From Salipiger profundus (lineage in GTDB: Bacteria; Pseudomonadota; Alphaproteobacteria; Rhodobacterales; Rhodobacteraceae): a stretch of DNA of 64,000 nucleotides. The stretch is taken from NCBI RefSeq assembly GCF_001969385.1, contig NZ_CP014796.1:3799501-3863500 (forward strand). Reading direction: 5' to 3'. A program made the translations under genes and the position numbers. The notes under the pieces are model-generated. The model was given only the letters and a program-made list of their open reading frames with translations. It had not been told where the DNA came from and ran no database searches. Of this stretch, positions 8,548-18,114 are shown in pieces (the first letter of the stretch is position 1; every line of letters starts with the position of its first letter).

Positions 8548-9348
8548 GTGAAGCGTTTCAGTGACAAGACAGCACTTGTGATCGGCGCGGGAACAGCCGG
8601 CGGCGGCTGGGGCAACGGCAAGGCGATCGCGGCGCAATTCGCCCGCGAGGGCGCGAAGGTCGTCTGTTTCGACCTTGATGCCACCCTCGCCGAGGAGGCC
8701 GCGCAGACCATCCGAGACGAGGGCTTCGACGCCGTCGGGATCGGCGGAAACGCCACGTCCTCGGAGGACGTTAAGGCCGCCGTCGACAGGGCGGTGAGCG
8801 AATACGGCGGTCTCGACCTGCTGGCCAACAACGTCGGCATCGTTGTCCCGGGCGACGTGGTCTCGCTGTCGGAAGAGGATTTCGACAAGGTCTTTGCCGT
8901 GAACCTCAAGAGCTGCTTCCTGTCGATGAAGCACGCCATCCCCGAGATGCTGAAGCGCGGCGGCGGCGCCATCGTCAACGTCTCGTCGATCTCGAGCATC
9001 CGCTATCTCGGCAAGAACTACGTCGGCTACTATTCCTCGAAGGCGGCGATGAACCACATGACCCGGGTGACGGCGGCCGAATACGCGGCGCGGCAGGTCC
9101 GGGTGAACGCGGTGCTGCCGGGCCTCATGGACACCCCGATGGCGCGGGCCTCGGCGCAACGGAACTGGGGCGCGACGCCCGAGAAGATGGAAGAGCTCTG
9201 GAAGGAACGCGCCGAGCGCGTGCCGATGCAGTGGCTCGGCGACGCCTGGGACATCGCGAGGGCCGCTGCCTTCCTCGCGAGCGACGAGGCCCGTTTCATC
9301 ACCGGGCAGACGCTGACCGTCGACGGCGGCATGACGCTGGGCTGCTGA
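8548..9348 (+). CDS. Short-chain dehydrogenase/reductase (SDR)
   Basis: A 266-residue SDR oxidoreductase. The nucleotide-binding motif is unusually long, GAGTAGGGWGNG, where most SDRs have TGxxxGIG. The NNVG segment, the Ser in VSSISS and the YSSK catalytic pair are present, as is the C-terminal TVDGG. It probably interconverts a hydroxyl and a keto group of a pathway intermediate. The GTG start at 8548 follows GAGGGAGACAGG; earlier in-frame codons have no family similarity. The MFS gene starts 3 bp after its stop. Confidence 0.88.
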   Translation: MKRFSDKTALVIGAGTAGGGWGNGKAIAAQFAREGAKVVCFDLDATLAEEAAQTIRDEGFDAVGIGGNATSSEDVKAAVDRAVSEYGGLDLLANNVGIVVPGDVVSLSEEDFDKVFAVNLKSCFLSMKHAIPEMLKRGGGAIVNVSSISSIRYLGKNYVGYYSSKAAMNHMTRVTAAEYAARQVRVNAVLPGLMDTPMARASAQRNWGATPEKMEELWKERAERVPMQWLGDAWDIARAAAFLASDEARFITGQTLTVDGGMTLGC

Positions 9349-9350
9349 CG

Positions 9351-10583
9351 GTGGCCCGCGCGTCCGCCCTGTCGCTCCTGGTCGATCCGGCCTTCCGGAA
9401 GCTCCTGCCCGCGATCGAGGTCTGTTTCCTCGGGCTCTTCCTGCACATCGTCGCCTGCTCCTGGGTGATGGCCGAACTGACCGACAGCGCCAGCATGGTC
9501 GCGCTGGTGACCACCGTGACCTCGCTGCCGCCGGTGCTGCTTTCGCTGCTCGCCGGCGGGCTGGCGGATGTGCTCGACCGGCGGCGTGTGATGATCCTGA
9601 GCCAGGTCTTCATGTTCACGGTCTCGCTGGTGCTCGTCGCGATGGCCGCGCTGCATGTCCTGACGCCGGCCTGGGTGCTGGTGCTGGCGTTTCTCGTAAC
9701 GTCGGGCAATGCCACGCTCGCCCCCGCCTGGATGGCGTCGCTGGGAGACATCGCCCCGCGCGAGCAACTCCCCGAGGCGATCTCGCTGCATACGATCTCG
9801 GCCAATCTCATGAAGACGCTCGGCCCGGTGCTGGGCGGGGTGATCCTCGCCACCGCCGGCAGCACGGCCGCCTTCGTCGCAGGCTCGCTGAGCTACGTTC
9901 CGGCCATCGTCGCGCTGGCGCTCTGGCGCGCGCCGAAACGCGAGGACGCGCAGGGCGCGACGATCCTCAGGGCGATATCGGAAGGTGTCCGCTTCATCGC
10001 CGAGGCCAAGCGGGTGCACCCCATCGTGCAGCGGGTGTTCCTCTTCGGGTTCTGTTCGAACGGGATGATCGCCCTGCTGCCGCTGGTGGCGCGCGAGCAG
10101 TTCGCCGGCGAGGCGGACATCTACGGCTACCTCTACGGCAGCATCGGCATCGGCGCGATCAGCGGCGGTCTGTTGCTGTCGAGACTGCGTGCGGCGTTCG
10201 GGATCGAACGGGTGGTCACCGGTGCCACGGCGGTGAACGCGGCCGGGATCGGTGTGCTTGCGCTCACGCACCAGGCCCCGGTCGGACTGGCGGCGACCTA
10301 CGTGTGCGGCGCCTGCTGGCTGGTGAACCTCACGCTGCTGAACTCGACGCTGCAGCTTTCGGCACCGCGTCGGCTGGTCGGGCGGATGGTGTCGATGCAC
10401 CTGACGTTCACCTATCTCGGCCTGACCCTGGGCAGCTGGGCCTGGGGCATCGTCGCCGAACAATTCAGCCTGCAGGTTGCGCTGCTGGCCTCGGGCGTGG
10501 CGATGGCGGGCACTGCGCTCATCGCGATCTGGCGCCCGCTGCCCGACGTCAGCGGCCCCGCTCCGGACCCTGCCCGTCCATGA
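9351..10583 (+). CDS. MFS transporter
   Basis: A 410-residue major facilitator with about twelve hydrophobic helices and a motif-A-like loop, GGLADVLDRRR. It resembles the EntS/MFS_3 exporter-like group. The GTG at 9351 is only 3 bp after the SDR stop and has no ribosome binding site of its own, which points to translational coupling with the SDR. It may import the island's substrate or export an intermediate; sequence does not decide. The DNA ahead of 9351 in this frame lies inside the SDR gene, so a longer start was rejected. Confidence 0.85.
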   Translation: MARASALSLLVDPAFRKLLPAIEVCFLGLFLHIVACSWVMAELTDSASMVALVTTVTSLPPVLLSLLAGGLADVLDRRRVMILSQVFMFTVSLVLVAMAALHVLTPAWVLVLAFLVTSGNATLAPAWMASLGDIAPREQLPEAISLHTISANLMKTLGPVLGGVILATAGSTAAFVAGSLSYVPAIVALALWRAPKREDAQGATILRAISEGVRFIAEAKRVHPIVQRVFLFGFCSNGMIALLPLVAREQFAGEADIYGYLYGSIGIGAISGGLLLSRLRAAFGIERVVTGATAVNAAGIGVLALTHQAPVGLAATYVCGACWLVNLTLLNSTLQLSAPRRLVGRMVSMHLTFTYLGLTLGSWAWGIVAEQFSLQVALLASGVAMAGTALIAIWRPLPDVSGPAPDPARP

Positions 10584-10644
10584 CGGTGGGCTGCGAAGAC
10601 TTTTCGTCCTGCAAATCTTCTGCCAGCCCGGGTGGCTGAGTGCG

Positions 10645-10674
10645 CCCCAGGATTTTCAGCTGAAGATCCTGGGG
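10645..10674. terminator. Long hairpin between convergent genes
   Basis: A 30-nt near-perfect inverted repeat: CCCCAGGAT (10645-10653) pairs with ATCCTGGGG (10666-10674), and inner bases continue the stem around CAGCTG. It sits between the MFS stop (10583) and the aldehyde dehydrogenase stop (10682) and can fold on both strands. There is no clear T run. Confidence 0.6.
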
Positions 10675-10681
10675 CTGACCG

Positions 10682-12151
10682 TCACGCGAGGCTGTCGGCG
10701 TAATCCTTGGGCAGGCCGATGGTGCGGATCTCGACATAGGGATCAAAGCCCTCGCGACCGTGCTCGCGACCGATGCCCGACGCCTTCACGCCACCGATCG
10801 GACAGTGGAAGCCGCAGCCGCCGCCGTTGACCTCGACCACACCGGACTTGATGCGCTGCGCGATCTCGACGCCGCGCGCCGTGTCGGCGGTAAAGACCGA
10901 TCCGTTCAGCCCGTAGGACGAGTTGTTGGCCACGGCGATGGCCTGCTCCTCGGTGTCGTAGGGGATCACCGACAGCACCGGGCCGAAGATTTCCTCCTGC
11001 GCGACACGCGCATCGGGGTCGACCCCACCGAGGATGGTGGGGCGCACGAACCAGCCCCGGTCGAGACCCTCGGGCCGCCCGGTGCCGCCGCAGACCAGCC
11101 GGGCCCCTTCCTTCACGCCAAGGTCGATGTAGCCCTCGACCCTGTCGCGCTGACGCTGGCTGACCATCGGGCCGATCTCGGTCGCCTCGTCGAGCGGATC
11201 GCCCACGGGCATCGAGGCGACCAGCGCCTCGAGCCGCTCGAGCACCTCGGCTTCCTTTGCGCGGGGCACGACGATCCGCGTCTTCAGGCTGCAGATCTGG
11301 CCCGAGTTGCGGAACGAGCCCACCCGCAGCGCGTCGATCGCCGCGCCGATGTCGGCGTCCTCGAGCAGAACTGCCGCCGACTTGCCGCCGAGTTCCAGCG
11401 TGATCGGGCGCAGCAACTCGCCGCACCCTTTCGCCAGCGTGCGCCCGGCCACCGTCGACCCGGTAAACGAGACCTTGTCGACGCCTGGGTGCAGCGCGAG
11501 ATACTCGCTTTCCGCGCGGTCGGCGCAGAGCATGTTGAAGGTGCCCGGCGGGAACCCCGCCTCCTGTATCATCTCGGCCAGCAGGTAGGCGCTCAGCGGC
11601 GATTCCGGCGCCGGTTTGAGGATCACCGTGCAGCCCGCGAGCAGCGCCGGCCCGATCTTGGCCAGCGTCACCATCAACGGTGCGTTCCACGGCACGATGG
11701 CCACCACAACACCCTTGGGCCGGCGAGTCACGAGACCGTTGCCGGTCTTCGATTGGCGCAGCTCGGTCCACGCGATCTGCGGCGCAAGATCAAGTTGCGC
11801 CTCCATCATCATGATCGGAATGGGCACCTGCTGCGTACGCGACGCGGTGATCGGGCTGCCCATCTCCGCGGTGATCGCCTGGGCGATTTCCTCGGCACGG
11901 CGTTCGAAGATCGTCTTGAGCTTCGCAAGGCACGCCATGCGCTCCTCGAGCGGTGCCTTCGGCCAGGGGCCCTCGTCGAACGCGCGCCGGGCTGCGGCGA
12001 CGGCCGCGTCCACGTCGTCGCGGGAGCCGGCCGGCACCGAGGCAATCGGTGCCTCGGTCGCGGGAGAAATGACCTCGATCCGGTCGCTGCCCTTCGCCGG
12101 GACCCAGTCGCCGTCGATGAAGATTGTGTCGAAAGTGCCGCTGCTGGCCAT
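10682..12151 (-). CDS. NAD(P)-dependent aldehyde dehydrogenase
   Basis: A 489-residue aldehyde dehydrogenase with PWNAPLM, the general base E253 in TLELGGKS and the catalytic Cys C287 in SGQICS. It oxidises an aldehyde to an acid, which suits a step after P450 or alcohol oxidation in this island. The start at 12151 follows AGGAGGAG. It is transcribed alone, divergently from the SDR at 12394. The 241-bp intergenic region contains an ACTGA-N8-TCAG box and an ATAGG-N5-CCTAT inverted repeat. Confidence 0.92.
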   Translation of the reverse strand: MASSGTFDTIFIDGDWVPAKGSDRIEVISPATEAPIASVPAGSRDDVDAAVAAARRAFDEGPWPKAPLEERMACLAKLKTIFERRAEEIAQAITAEMGSPITASRTQQVPIPIMMMEAQLDLAPQIAWTELRQSKTGNGLVTRRPKGVVVAIVPWNAPLMVTLAKIGPALLAGCTVILKPAPESPLSAYLLAEMIQEAGFPPGTFNMLCADRAESEYLALHPGVDKVSFTGSTVAGRTLAKGCGELLRPITLELGGKSAAVLLEDADIGAAIDALRVGSFRNSGQICSLKTRIVVPRAKEAEVLERLEALVASMPVGDPLDEATEIGPMVSQRQRDRVEGYIDLGVKEGARLVCGGTGRPEGLDRGWFVRPTILGGVDPDARVAQEEIFGPVLSVIPYDTEEQAIAVANNSSYGLNGSVFTADTARGVEIAQRIKSGVVEVNGGGCGFHCPIGGVKASGIGREHGREGFDPYVEIRTIGLPKDYADSLA

Positions 12152-12229
12152 GGTATCGCTCCTCCTGATCGTTGCCGGGACCACTCCCCGGCATCATGCG
12201 CCGCGCGCATGGTCTCGCGCAGGACGTTA

Positions 12230-12247
12230 ACTGACCCGGCGCTCAGT
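12230..12247. promoter_or_regulatory. ACTGA-N8-TCAGT box
   Basis: Arms ACTGA and TCAGT are separated by 8 bp, 79-96 bp before the aldehyde dehydrogenase start. A very similar box lies at 27436, before the second thiolase. The form resembles TetR-type operators with CTGA/TCAG arms. In both places the CATAG element lies farther from the gene than this box. The role is inferred. Confidence 0.45.
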
Positions 12248-12267
12248 GGAACTGCCGCGGGCGGCCT

Positions 12268-12284
12268 CATAGGCCGCACCTATC
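12268..12284 (+). promoter_or_regulatory. ATAGG-N5-CCTAT inverted repeat (CATAGGC site 3)
   Basis: ATAGG (12269-12273) and CCTAT (12279-12283) form an inverted repeat with a 5-bp gap, preceded by C to give CATAGGC. It is about 118 bp before each of the divergent genes at 12151 and 12394. The same geometry recurs at 18116. It is the best-formed site of the set together with site 5. Confidence 0.55.
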
Positions 12285-12393
12285 CGGGCGACAGGGCGCC
12301 CGACGCCCGCGATGACTGCAATCCCGGTGCAGAGTTGCCTATCGTGGAGCCAAGGCGCGAGAGCGCAGCACAACGGGAAAAGAGGAACACGCA

Positions 12394-13299
12394 ATGCTGG
12401 AAGGCAAGGTCGCCATCGTCACCGGGGCAGGCAGCGGGATCGGCAAGGCACTGGCACTGGCGCTGGCGCGCGCGGGCGCCGGCGTGGTGGTGAACGACAT
12501 CGGCGTGTCGCTCTCCGGCGAGGGAGGCTCTGCCTCCCCTGCGGAAGAAACACGCGACGAGATCCGCGCCTTCGGCGGCAAGGCCACGATCAGCACGGAC
12601 TCGGTATCGGACTGGGACGCGGCGCAGAACATGGTGGCGACGGCGCAGAAGGACCTTGGCGGGCTCGACATCGTCGTCAACAACGCCGGGATCCTGCGCG
12701 ACGCGATGTTCCACAAGATGGAGCCCGAGCAGTGGCTGTCGGTGCTCAACGTGCACCTGAACGGGACCTTCTTCGTCAGCCGCGCTGCCGCCCCGGTCTT
12801 CCGGGCGCAGGAATCCGGCGCCTATGTCAACATGACAAGCGCTTCCGGCCTTGTCGGCAACATCGGGCAGGCAAACTACTCGGCAGCCAAGCTCGGCATC
12901 GTGGCGCTGACGAAATCCATCGCGCTCGACATGGCGCGCTACAACGTCCGGGCCAACTGCATCTGTCCCTTCGCCTGGGGCCGGATGACCGGCAACATCC
13001 CGACCGAGACCCCGGACCAGAAGGCCAGGGTCGAGAAGCTGAAGCAGATGACGCCCGAGAAGAACACGCCGCTGGCGGTCTACCTCGCGTCCGACGCGGC
13101 CAAGGACGTCACCGGGCAGGTCTTCGCGGTCCGCAAGAACGAGATCCTGCTGATGAGCCAGAGCCGCCCGGTCCGCTCGGTCCAGCGCGATGACGGCTGG
13201 ACCCCGGAACAGATCCGCGATCACGCGGCCCCGGCGCTGAAGCCGTCGTTCTTCGGGCTCGACCGCAGCCAGGACGTGTTTTCCTGGGATCCGGTCTGA
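12394..13299 (+). CDS. SDR-family 3-hydroxyacyl-CoA dehydrogenase (MFE-2-like)
   Basis: A 301-residue SDR with GAGSGIG at residues 11-17, the NNAGILRD segment and YSAAK active site. The NNAGILRDAMFHKM stretch and the about 40-residue C-terminal extension resemble the dehydrogenase domain of peroxisomal multifunctional enzyme type 2, which acts on (3R)-hydroxyacyl-CoA esters, including methyl-branched and sterol side-chain ones. It probably oxidises a hydroxyacyl-CoA here. The NTF2-like gene starts 30 bp downstream behind GGAGGAGGAGAG, so the two form an operon ending at the terminator at 13868. Confidence 0.88.
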   Translation: MLEGKVAIVTGAGSGIGKALALALARAGAGVVVNDIGVSLSGEGGSASPAEETRDEIRAFGGKATISTDSVSDWDAAQNMVATAQKDLGGLDIVVNNAGILRDAMFHKMEPEQWLSVLNVHLNGTFFVSRAAAPVFRAQESGAYVNMTSASGLVGNIGQANYSAAKLGIVALTKSIALDMARYNVRANCICPFAWGRMTGNIPTETPDQKARVEKLKQMTPEKNTPLAVYLASDAAKDVTGQVFAVRKNEILLMSQSRPVRSVQRDDGWTPEQIRDHAAPALKPSFFGLDRSQDVFSWDPV

Positions 13300-13329
13300 C
13301 CACGTATTTTCTGGAGGAGGAGAGACAGG

Positions 13330-13830
13330 ATGGACAAGCTGGAGGAGTTGGTCGCCAAGCAGGAGATCCACGAGAACCTGCTGCGCTATGCCCGCGGTGT
13401 CGACCGCAGGGACTGGGCGCTGGTGCGTGACACCTACCATGACGGGGCAATCGACTGGCACGGAGAGTTCCACGGCGACGCGGACGCGTTCATCGCATGG
13501 GTCTCGGAGCGGCACGCCACGGTCCCGTTCTCGATGCACCTCATGGCCAACAGCCTGATCGAGATCACCGGCCCCGTCACGGCCTGCGCCGAAACCTATT
13601 TCATCGCCATGAGCCGGCGCGAGCCGCCGGACGGCGAGAACACGGACATCGAGGTCTTCGGTCGCTACATCGACCGGTTCGAGAAACGCGAGGACGGCGT
13701 CTGGCGGGTCGCGGCACGCAAGGTCGTCTACGACAGCACCCGCACCGCGCCCAGCACCAACCACCTGCGCACCCTTCAGGGCGCGCTCGGGCAACGTGAC
13801 GGCAGCGACGCCGTGTATGAACTGGCCTGA
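13330..13830 (+). CDS. NTF2-like/SnoaL-type protein
   Basis: A 166-residue protein of the nuclear transport factor 2 superfamily, a cone-shaped alpha+beta fold used by dehydratases, isomerases and hydroxylases. The opening helix with HENLLRYARGVDRRDW and the YIDRFEKR strand are characteristic, and Asp/His residues in RRDW and HLMANSL could be active-site groups. It is the second gene of an operon with the MFE-2-like SDR, which makes a dehydratase or isomerase role plausible. Exact function is not known. Confidence 0.8.
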   Translation: MDKLEELVAKQEIHENLLRYARGVDRRDWALVRDTYHDGAIDWHGEFHGDADAFIAWVSERHATVPFSMHLMANSLIEITGPVTACAETYFIAMSRREPPDGENTDIEVFGRYIDRFEKREDGVWRVAARKVVYDSTRTAPSTNHLRTLQGALGQRDGSDAVYELA

Positions 13831-13867
13831 ACCCGAGCCACGGCAGGCAGACATGGCAATGATCAAG

Positions 13868-13891
13868 CGGGGCCGTCAGGCCCCGTTTTTT
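13868..13891 (+). terminator. Rho-independent terminator
   Basis: Stem CGGGGCC (13868-13874) with GGCCCCG (13879-13885), loop GTCA, followed by six T. It ends the SDR-NTF2 operon. The stop codon of the convergent GntR gene lies in the loop. Confidence 0.9.
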
Positions 13892-14607
13892 CGATCCTCG
13901 CTCCAGAGCCCCTGCTCTTCGAGATGCTGCACCAGTGCATCGCCTCCGCTGACGATATGCTCGACCATCTGTGTGCGCGCCCTCTCGGGATCGCGGTCGC
14001 GGATCGCGTCGAGAATGCGCGGGTGATAGTCCATCGAGCCTTCGATCTGGCCCTCGATGCGACCATAGAACTCGTTCGGCAGCTGCTTGGTCATGTTGCC
14101 CAGCAGGTTTGCCAAGCGGTTCGAGCGCGCCGCGAGGTTCACCGCCCGGTGAAACCTGTGGCCAAGGCGTGTGTAGAGCGGCTCGTCGCCCGCTGCGACC
14201 GCTGCGCGGTGGTCGACGATGAGCTGCTCGAGCTCGGCGATTTCCTCGTCGCTCGCGCGTTCGGCGGCGCGGGCGGCCAGCTCTCCGGCCAGCGTGCCCT
14301 GCGCCCAGAAGATGTCGAGCACGTCCTGCGCCTCGACCCCCACCACGCGGAAGCCGCGGCGCGGCACCAGCTTCACGAAGCCTTCGAGCTGCAGCAGAAG
14401 CAGCCCCTCGCGCACTGGCGTCGAGCTGACATCCATCGCCCTCGCGATGCTGTCGATGCGCAGGTAGTCGCCCTCGCGCGCCTGTCCCGAGATGATGAGT
14501 TCCCGGACGTAGCTTGCCACGTCCTGGGACAGCTGGTTGCGGCGCCCCTGTGCGCCCCGGGGTAGCTCCATCGCGCCTGTCTTCCGGATGATACTGTTGT
14601 CGCCCAT
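13876..14607 (-). CDS. GntR-family regulator with FCD domain
   Basis: A 243-residue DNA-binding regulator. Residues about 17-80 form the winged helix, with SIARAMDVSSTPVREGLLLL as recognition region. The rest is all-helical with GHRFHRAVN and HPRILDAI segments typical of the metal/ligand-binding FCD domain. FCD regulators usually respond to a small organic acid or CoA-pathway intermediate. It is convergent with the SDR-NTF2 operon and upstream of the SDR gene at 14663 on the opposite coding order. It is a candidate controller of part of the island. The start at 14607 (MGDNSII) was chosen because codons upstream overlap the neighbouring SDR. Confidence 0.9.
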   Translation of the reverse strand: MGDNSIIRKTGAMELPRGAQGRRNQLSQDVASYVRELIISGQAREGDYLRIDSIARAMDVSSTPVREGLLLLQLEGFVKLVPRRGFRVVGVEAQDVLDIFWAQGTLAGELAARAAERASDEEIAELEQLIVDHRAAVAAGDEPLYTRLGHRFHRAVNLAARSNRLANLLGNMTKQLPNEFYGRIEGQIEGSMDYHPRILDAIRDRDPERARTQMVEHIVSGGDALVQHLEEQGLWSEDRKNGA

Positions 14608-14662
14608 CACAGGTACTGCGCGACCGGACGCGGTGCAAGCATCACCCCCGGCACCTCTGCGG

Positions 14663-15451
14663 TCACAGCGTCGTCGCGGTGCCGCCGTCCACCGGAAGGA
14701 CGACGCCGGTGATGTACGAGGCAGCATGGGACGCCAGGAACATCGCCGTGCCCGCCATGTCGTCCGGTCCGGTGAGGCGGCGCATCGGAACCTTCTCGGT
14801 CACCTTGTCCTCGCCCACGCGGTCGAGCGTGCCCTGCATCATCTTCGAGGGGAACATCCCCGGCGCGATCACATTGACCGTGATGTTGCGACCCGCGAGC
14901 TGGTCGGCGAGATGGATCGACAGCTGGTGCGACGCCGCCTTCGACGAGGAATAGGCGTAGGTCTCGTGCTTGGGAATGTGGAAGCCGTCGATGGAGCCGA
15001 TGTTGATGATCCGCGCCGGCGTCTCCCGGGTGGCGGCGGCTTCGAGCAGCGGCACCAGGTCGCGAATGAGGAAGAACAGCCCCTTCACGTTGAGGTCGAA
15101 CACCTTGTCCCAGCCGCTTTCGGGGTACTCCGCAAGCGGCGCCGCCCAGAGTGCGCCCGCGTTGTTGATGAGCACGTCGAGGCTGCTTTCGCGCGAGGTC
15201 ATCTCGGCCACGATGGCCGCCCGGCCCTCGGCCGACGAGATGTCACCCGGAACCGGCAGCGCGATGCAGGTACCGAAGGCCGACAGCCGCTCCGCGGTGG
15301 CCGCGCAGGTCTCGGGCTTGCGCGAGCAGATGTAAACCTTTGCCCCGGCCTTCACGAAACCTTCGGCGATGGATTCACCGATGCCGCGTCCGCCGCCCGT
15401 AACCAGAACCGTCTTGCCGGCGAGGCCGAAATACTGCTCGAGGATGGTCAT
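14663..15451 (-). CDS. SDR-family oxidoreductase
   Basis: A 262-residue SDR with TGGGRGIG at residues 18-25, NNAGALWA, and YSSSK catalytic pair; the C-terminus has VVLPVDGG. It resembles 3-ketoacyl-ACP/CoA reductase-like and gluconate 5-dehydrogenase-like SDRs. It lies 35 bp after the CoA-transferase at 15487, probably in the same operon and followed by the GntR gene. It likely handles a hydroxy/keto step of the pathway. Confidence 0.88.
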   Translation of the reverse strand: MTILEQYFGLAGKTVLVTGGGRGIGESIAEGFVKAGAKVYICSRKPETCAATAERLSAFGTCIALPVPGDISSAEGRAAIVAEMTSRESSLDVLINNAGALWAAPLAEYPESGWDKVFDLNVKGLFFLIRDLVPLLEAAATRETPARIINIGSIDGFHIPKHETYAYSSSKAASHQLSIHLADQLAGRNITVNVIAPGMFPSKMMQGTLDRVGEDKVTEKVPMRRLTGPDDMAGTAMFLASHAASYITGVVLPVDGGTATTL

Positions 15452-15486
15452 TTTGCTCTTCTCTCCCTTGGTCTTTGTCCGGCGGC

Positions 15487-16695
15487 TCAGGCGCTCGCGG
15501 CGATGGCCGGGCTCTTGGCCTCGGTCTCGGCCAGGACGCCCTCTCCGAACAGCCGGTCGATCTCGGCGGCATCGAGGACACGTCCCGCGATCTCGCGCGT
15601 GTGCTCCCCGATCTGCGGCGCGATGAAGTCACGCTCGGGCCGCTCTCCGGAGAACCGCCACGGCGCGCGCACCAGCGCCAGCCCGTCGCGTTCCGGCTCC
15701 ATCATCTGCAGCCAGTCGGTCTGCGGGTGGCGCACCAGTTCGGCCGCGGTCAGCACCGGGGCGAAGGGCACGTCGTATTCGATCAGGAGCCGCTCCCACT
15801 CCGAGCGGTCGCGGCGCGCGAACTCGGCCTCGACGATGGGACGCAGCTCGAAGTAATGCGTCAGCCGGTCCTGGTAGGTCAGGAACCGCGGATCCTCGGC
15901 CAGTTCGGGGCGACCCAGGGCGCGGGTCAGCGCCTCCCAGAATTTCTGCGACGAGGACAGGTGCAGCGTGATCGCGCCACCGTCGGACGTCTGGAGGCAG
16001 AAGTTCTGCGCCTGCGGGTGGCGGCTCTCGCGGGTGGGGGTGCGACCGCCGTCCTCGTACATCTGCGTCACCGCGTCGATGGTGATGGTCGACATCGCCT
16101 CGAGCAGCGAGGTCCGGATGTCGGACCCCTGCCCCGTCGTGCCACGGCCGACCAGCCCGGCTAGGATGCCCATGCAGGCAGTGATCGCGGTAATCAGGTC
16201 GCCGATGCAGGTGCCCGAGAGCCTCGCATCCTCGGCATCGTTCATGATCGAGTAGAAGGCCCCCATGCTCTGCCCGATCGAGTCATAGGCCGCCCGGTCG
16301 CGCCACGGTCCGCCATCGCCGAACCCCGAGACTGAGGAATAGACGATGTTCGGATTGACGGCGTGGATGTCCTCGACCCCGAGACCGAGCGCCGCCATCT
16401 TGCCGGGACGCGAGTTCTCGATCACGACGTCGAATTCGGGCAGCAACGACTTGATGAGCGCGATGCCGTCCGGCGACTTGAGGTTCACCGCCATGCTTTT
16501 CTTGCCGGCGTTGTATTGCACGAAATAAGGGCTTTCCGTGCCGACGCCGCGCCGGAACGGGTCACCGCCGCGCGGCGGCTCGACCTTGACCACCTCGGCC
16601 CCGAGCGAAACGAGAATGGCGGCGGCATAGGGTCCGGAAATATAGGCCCCGAGTTCGAGCACGCGGATTCCCGTCAGCGGTTTCGTCTGGCCCAT
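15487..16695 (-). CDS. Family III CoA-transferase (CaiB/BaiF)
   Basis: A 402-residue family III CoA-transferase, the second in the window. LELGAYISGPYAA and the Asp in GTCIGDLITA (D166) mark the CoA site and catalytic Asp. It heads a minus-strand operon with the SDR at 14663 and probably the GntR gene. A CATAGGC element on the coding strand lies 130 bp before its start. Three paralogous CoA-transferases in one island suggest separate acids are activated or exchanged. Confidence 0.9.
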   Translation of the reverse strand: MGQTKPLTGIRVLELGAYISGPYAAAILVSLGAEVVKVEPPRGGDPFRRGVGTESPYFVQYNAGKKSMAVNLKSPDGIALIKSLLPEFDVVIENSRPGKMAALGLGVEDIHAVNPNIVYSSVSGFGDGGPWRDRAAYDSIGQSMGAFYSIMNDAEDARLSGTCIGDLITAITACMGILAGLVGRGTTGQGSDIRTSLLEAMSTITIDAVTQMYEDGGRTPTRESRHPQAQNFCLQTSDGGAITLHLSSSQKFWEALTRALGRPELAEDPRFLTYQDRLTHYFELRPIVEAEFARRDRSEWERLLIEYDVPFAPVLTAAELVRHPQTDWLQMMEPERDGLALVRAPWRFSGERPERDFIAPQIGEHTREIAGRVLDAAEIDRLFGEGVLAETEAKSPAIAASA

Positions 16696-16824
16696 GTCTT
16701 TCTCCGTCTGGTCTGTGGCGCCCCTGGCGCGATGATCGGCGGTTCTGCGCGGGGGCCGTTCGGCGCCACCGCGGTGTTCAAGCGAACCTACCCGCTCGAC
16801 AGCGGCGGTTCCACGCGGGCAAGG

Positions 16825-16830
16825 CCTATG
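16825..16830 (-). promoter_or_regulatory. CATAGGC element, site 4
   Basis: On the minus strand CATAGG reads 16830 to 16825 and continues with CCTTGCCCGC. It is 130 bp before the CoA-transferase start at 16695, and it points towards that gene as the other sites do towards theirs. It is also about 40 bp past the stop of the third CoA-transferase gene. Confidence 0.4.
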
Positions 16831-16869
16831 GAGGCCAGCGATTGCTCCTGTCTCTGGAGACCATCGGGG

Positions 16870-18042
16870 TTACCTCTCGCTGGCGTGATCCGTGGCGTCA
16901 CCCTGCCGAAGCCATCCCTCCGCAAGCCCCTGTTCGATACGGACCGGCGCGATGCCCCAGGCCGCAAGCCCCTCGCGGGTGTCGGCTCCGTCCTGCGCCG
17001 GGGCAAGGCGCAGCGCGCCGGGCGTGCGTGAGAAGCGGGGCGCGGGCGCCGGGTGCTCGACCCCGGCAAAGCGCTGCGTCATCGCGCGGGCGGTCGCCTG
17101 AGGATGGGTCGCGGCCTCAGAGAGTGACAGCACCGGCGTCACGCAGGCATCGCTGCCATCGAAGATCCGCTCCCATTCGGCGCGAGTGCGTTCGCGGAAG
17201 CGGGCCGCGAAGATGCCGCGCAGCACTTCGCGCGCGCCGGGCGCCGAGCGGTCCGGAAGTGCCTCCGCCTTCAGCTCCAGGCGTTCGATGAAGCTGGCAT
17301 AGAACCGCGCCTCGAGCGCACCGACGGCCATCCATTCGCCGTCCGCCGTTTCATAGACCGCGTACCATGGCGCGCTGCCGTCCAGGTCGTTACCGCCGCG
17401 TCGGCCGGAAATGCGCCCCTCGGCCAGGAAGCCACGAAACACGGTGAGCAGGCTGCCGACCCCGTCGATCATCGCCGCGTCGACCACCTGCCCCCGGCTG
17501 CTGTGCCGCGCCTCGAGCAACGCGCAGACCACGCCGAAGGCCAGATAGAGCGCGCCGCCGCCGTAGTCTCCCACGAGGTTCAGCGGCGGCACCGGCGGCC
17601 CGCTTTCGGCCCCGATCATCCCCAGCGCGCCCGCGAGCGCGATGTAGTTGATGTCATGTCCCGCCGCCTGCGCCAGCGGCCCGTCCTGCCCCCAGCCGGT
17701 GGCCCGGCCGTAGACCAGCGCCCGGTTCGCGGCGAGGCACGGCTCGGGCCCCAGCCCGAGACGCTCCATGACGCCGGGCCGATAGCCCTCGATCAGCACG
17801 TCGGCGGACCGGACGAGATCGAGCAGCGTTTCGCGACCTTCGGCGCTCTTGAGGTCCAGCTGCACCGACCGCTTGTTACGCCCGCGCAGGTCCGCCGCCG
17901 CACCGCCGATGCCGCGCTCGGGGGCGACGGGCCGGTCGATGCGCAGCACGTCCGCGCCCATGTCCCCGAGAAGCATGCCGCAGAACGGGACCGGCCCCAT
18001 GCCTGCCATTTCCAGCACGCGCACCCCGCTCAGCGTTCCCAT
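16870..18042 (-). CDS. Alpha-methylacyl-CoA racemase-like protein (CaiB/BaiF family)
   Basis: A 390-residue family III protein that carries the racemase triad: H129 in AGHDINY, D159 in LVGDYGGG and a Glu in VYETADG (E231). These match His126, Asp156 and Glu241 of the mycobacterial enzyme. Alpha-methylacyl-CoA racemase inverts the 2-methyl centre of a branched acyl-CoA so that it can enter beta-oxidation, which hints at an isoprenoid or sterol side-chain-like substrate. The start at 18042 follows GAGGAGG. It is divergent from etfB with the inverted-repeat CATAGG site between. Confidence 0.88.
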   Translation of the reverse strand: MGTLSGVRVLEMAGMGPVPFCGMLLGDMGADVLRIDRPVAPERGIGGAAADLRGRNKRSVQLDLKSAEGRETLLDLVRSADVLIEGYRPGVMERLGLGPEPCLAANRALVYGRATGWGQDGPLAQAAGHDINYIALAGALGMIGAESGPPVPPLNLVGDYGGGALYLAFGVVCALLEARHSSRGQVVDAAMIDGVGSLLTVFRGFLAEGRISGRRGGNDLDGSAPWYAVYETADGEWMAVGALEARFYASFIERLELKAEALPDRSAPGAREVLRGIFAARFRERTRAEWERIFDGSDACVTPVLSLSEAATHPQATARAMTQRFAGVEHPAPAPRFSRTPGALRLAPAQDGADTREGLAAWGIAPVRIEQGLAEGWLRQGDATDHASER

Positions 18043-18114
18043 GTTGGCCTCCTCCCCTCGTTTCCGGTGAAGACTTGCATGGAAGATCCGGCGGCGCCTG
18101 CGCGGAATCGGTTG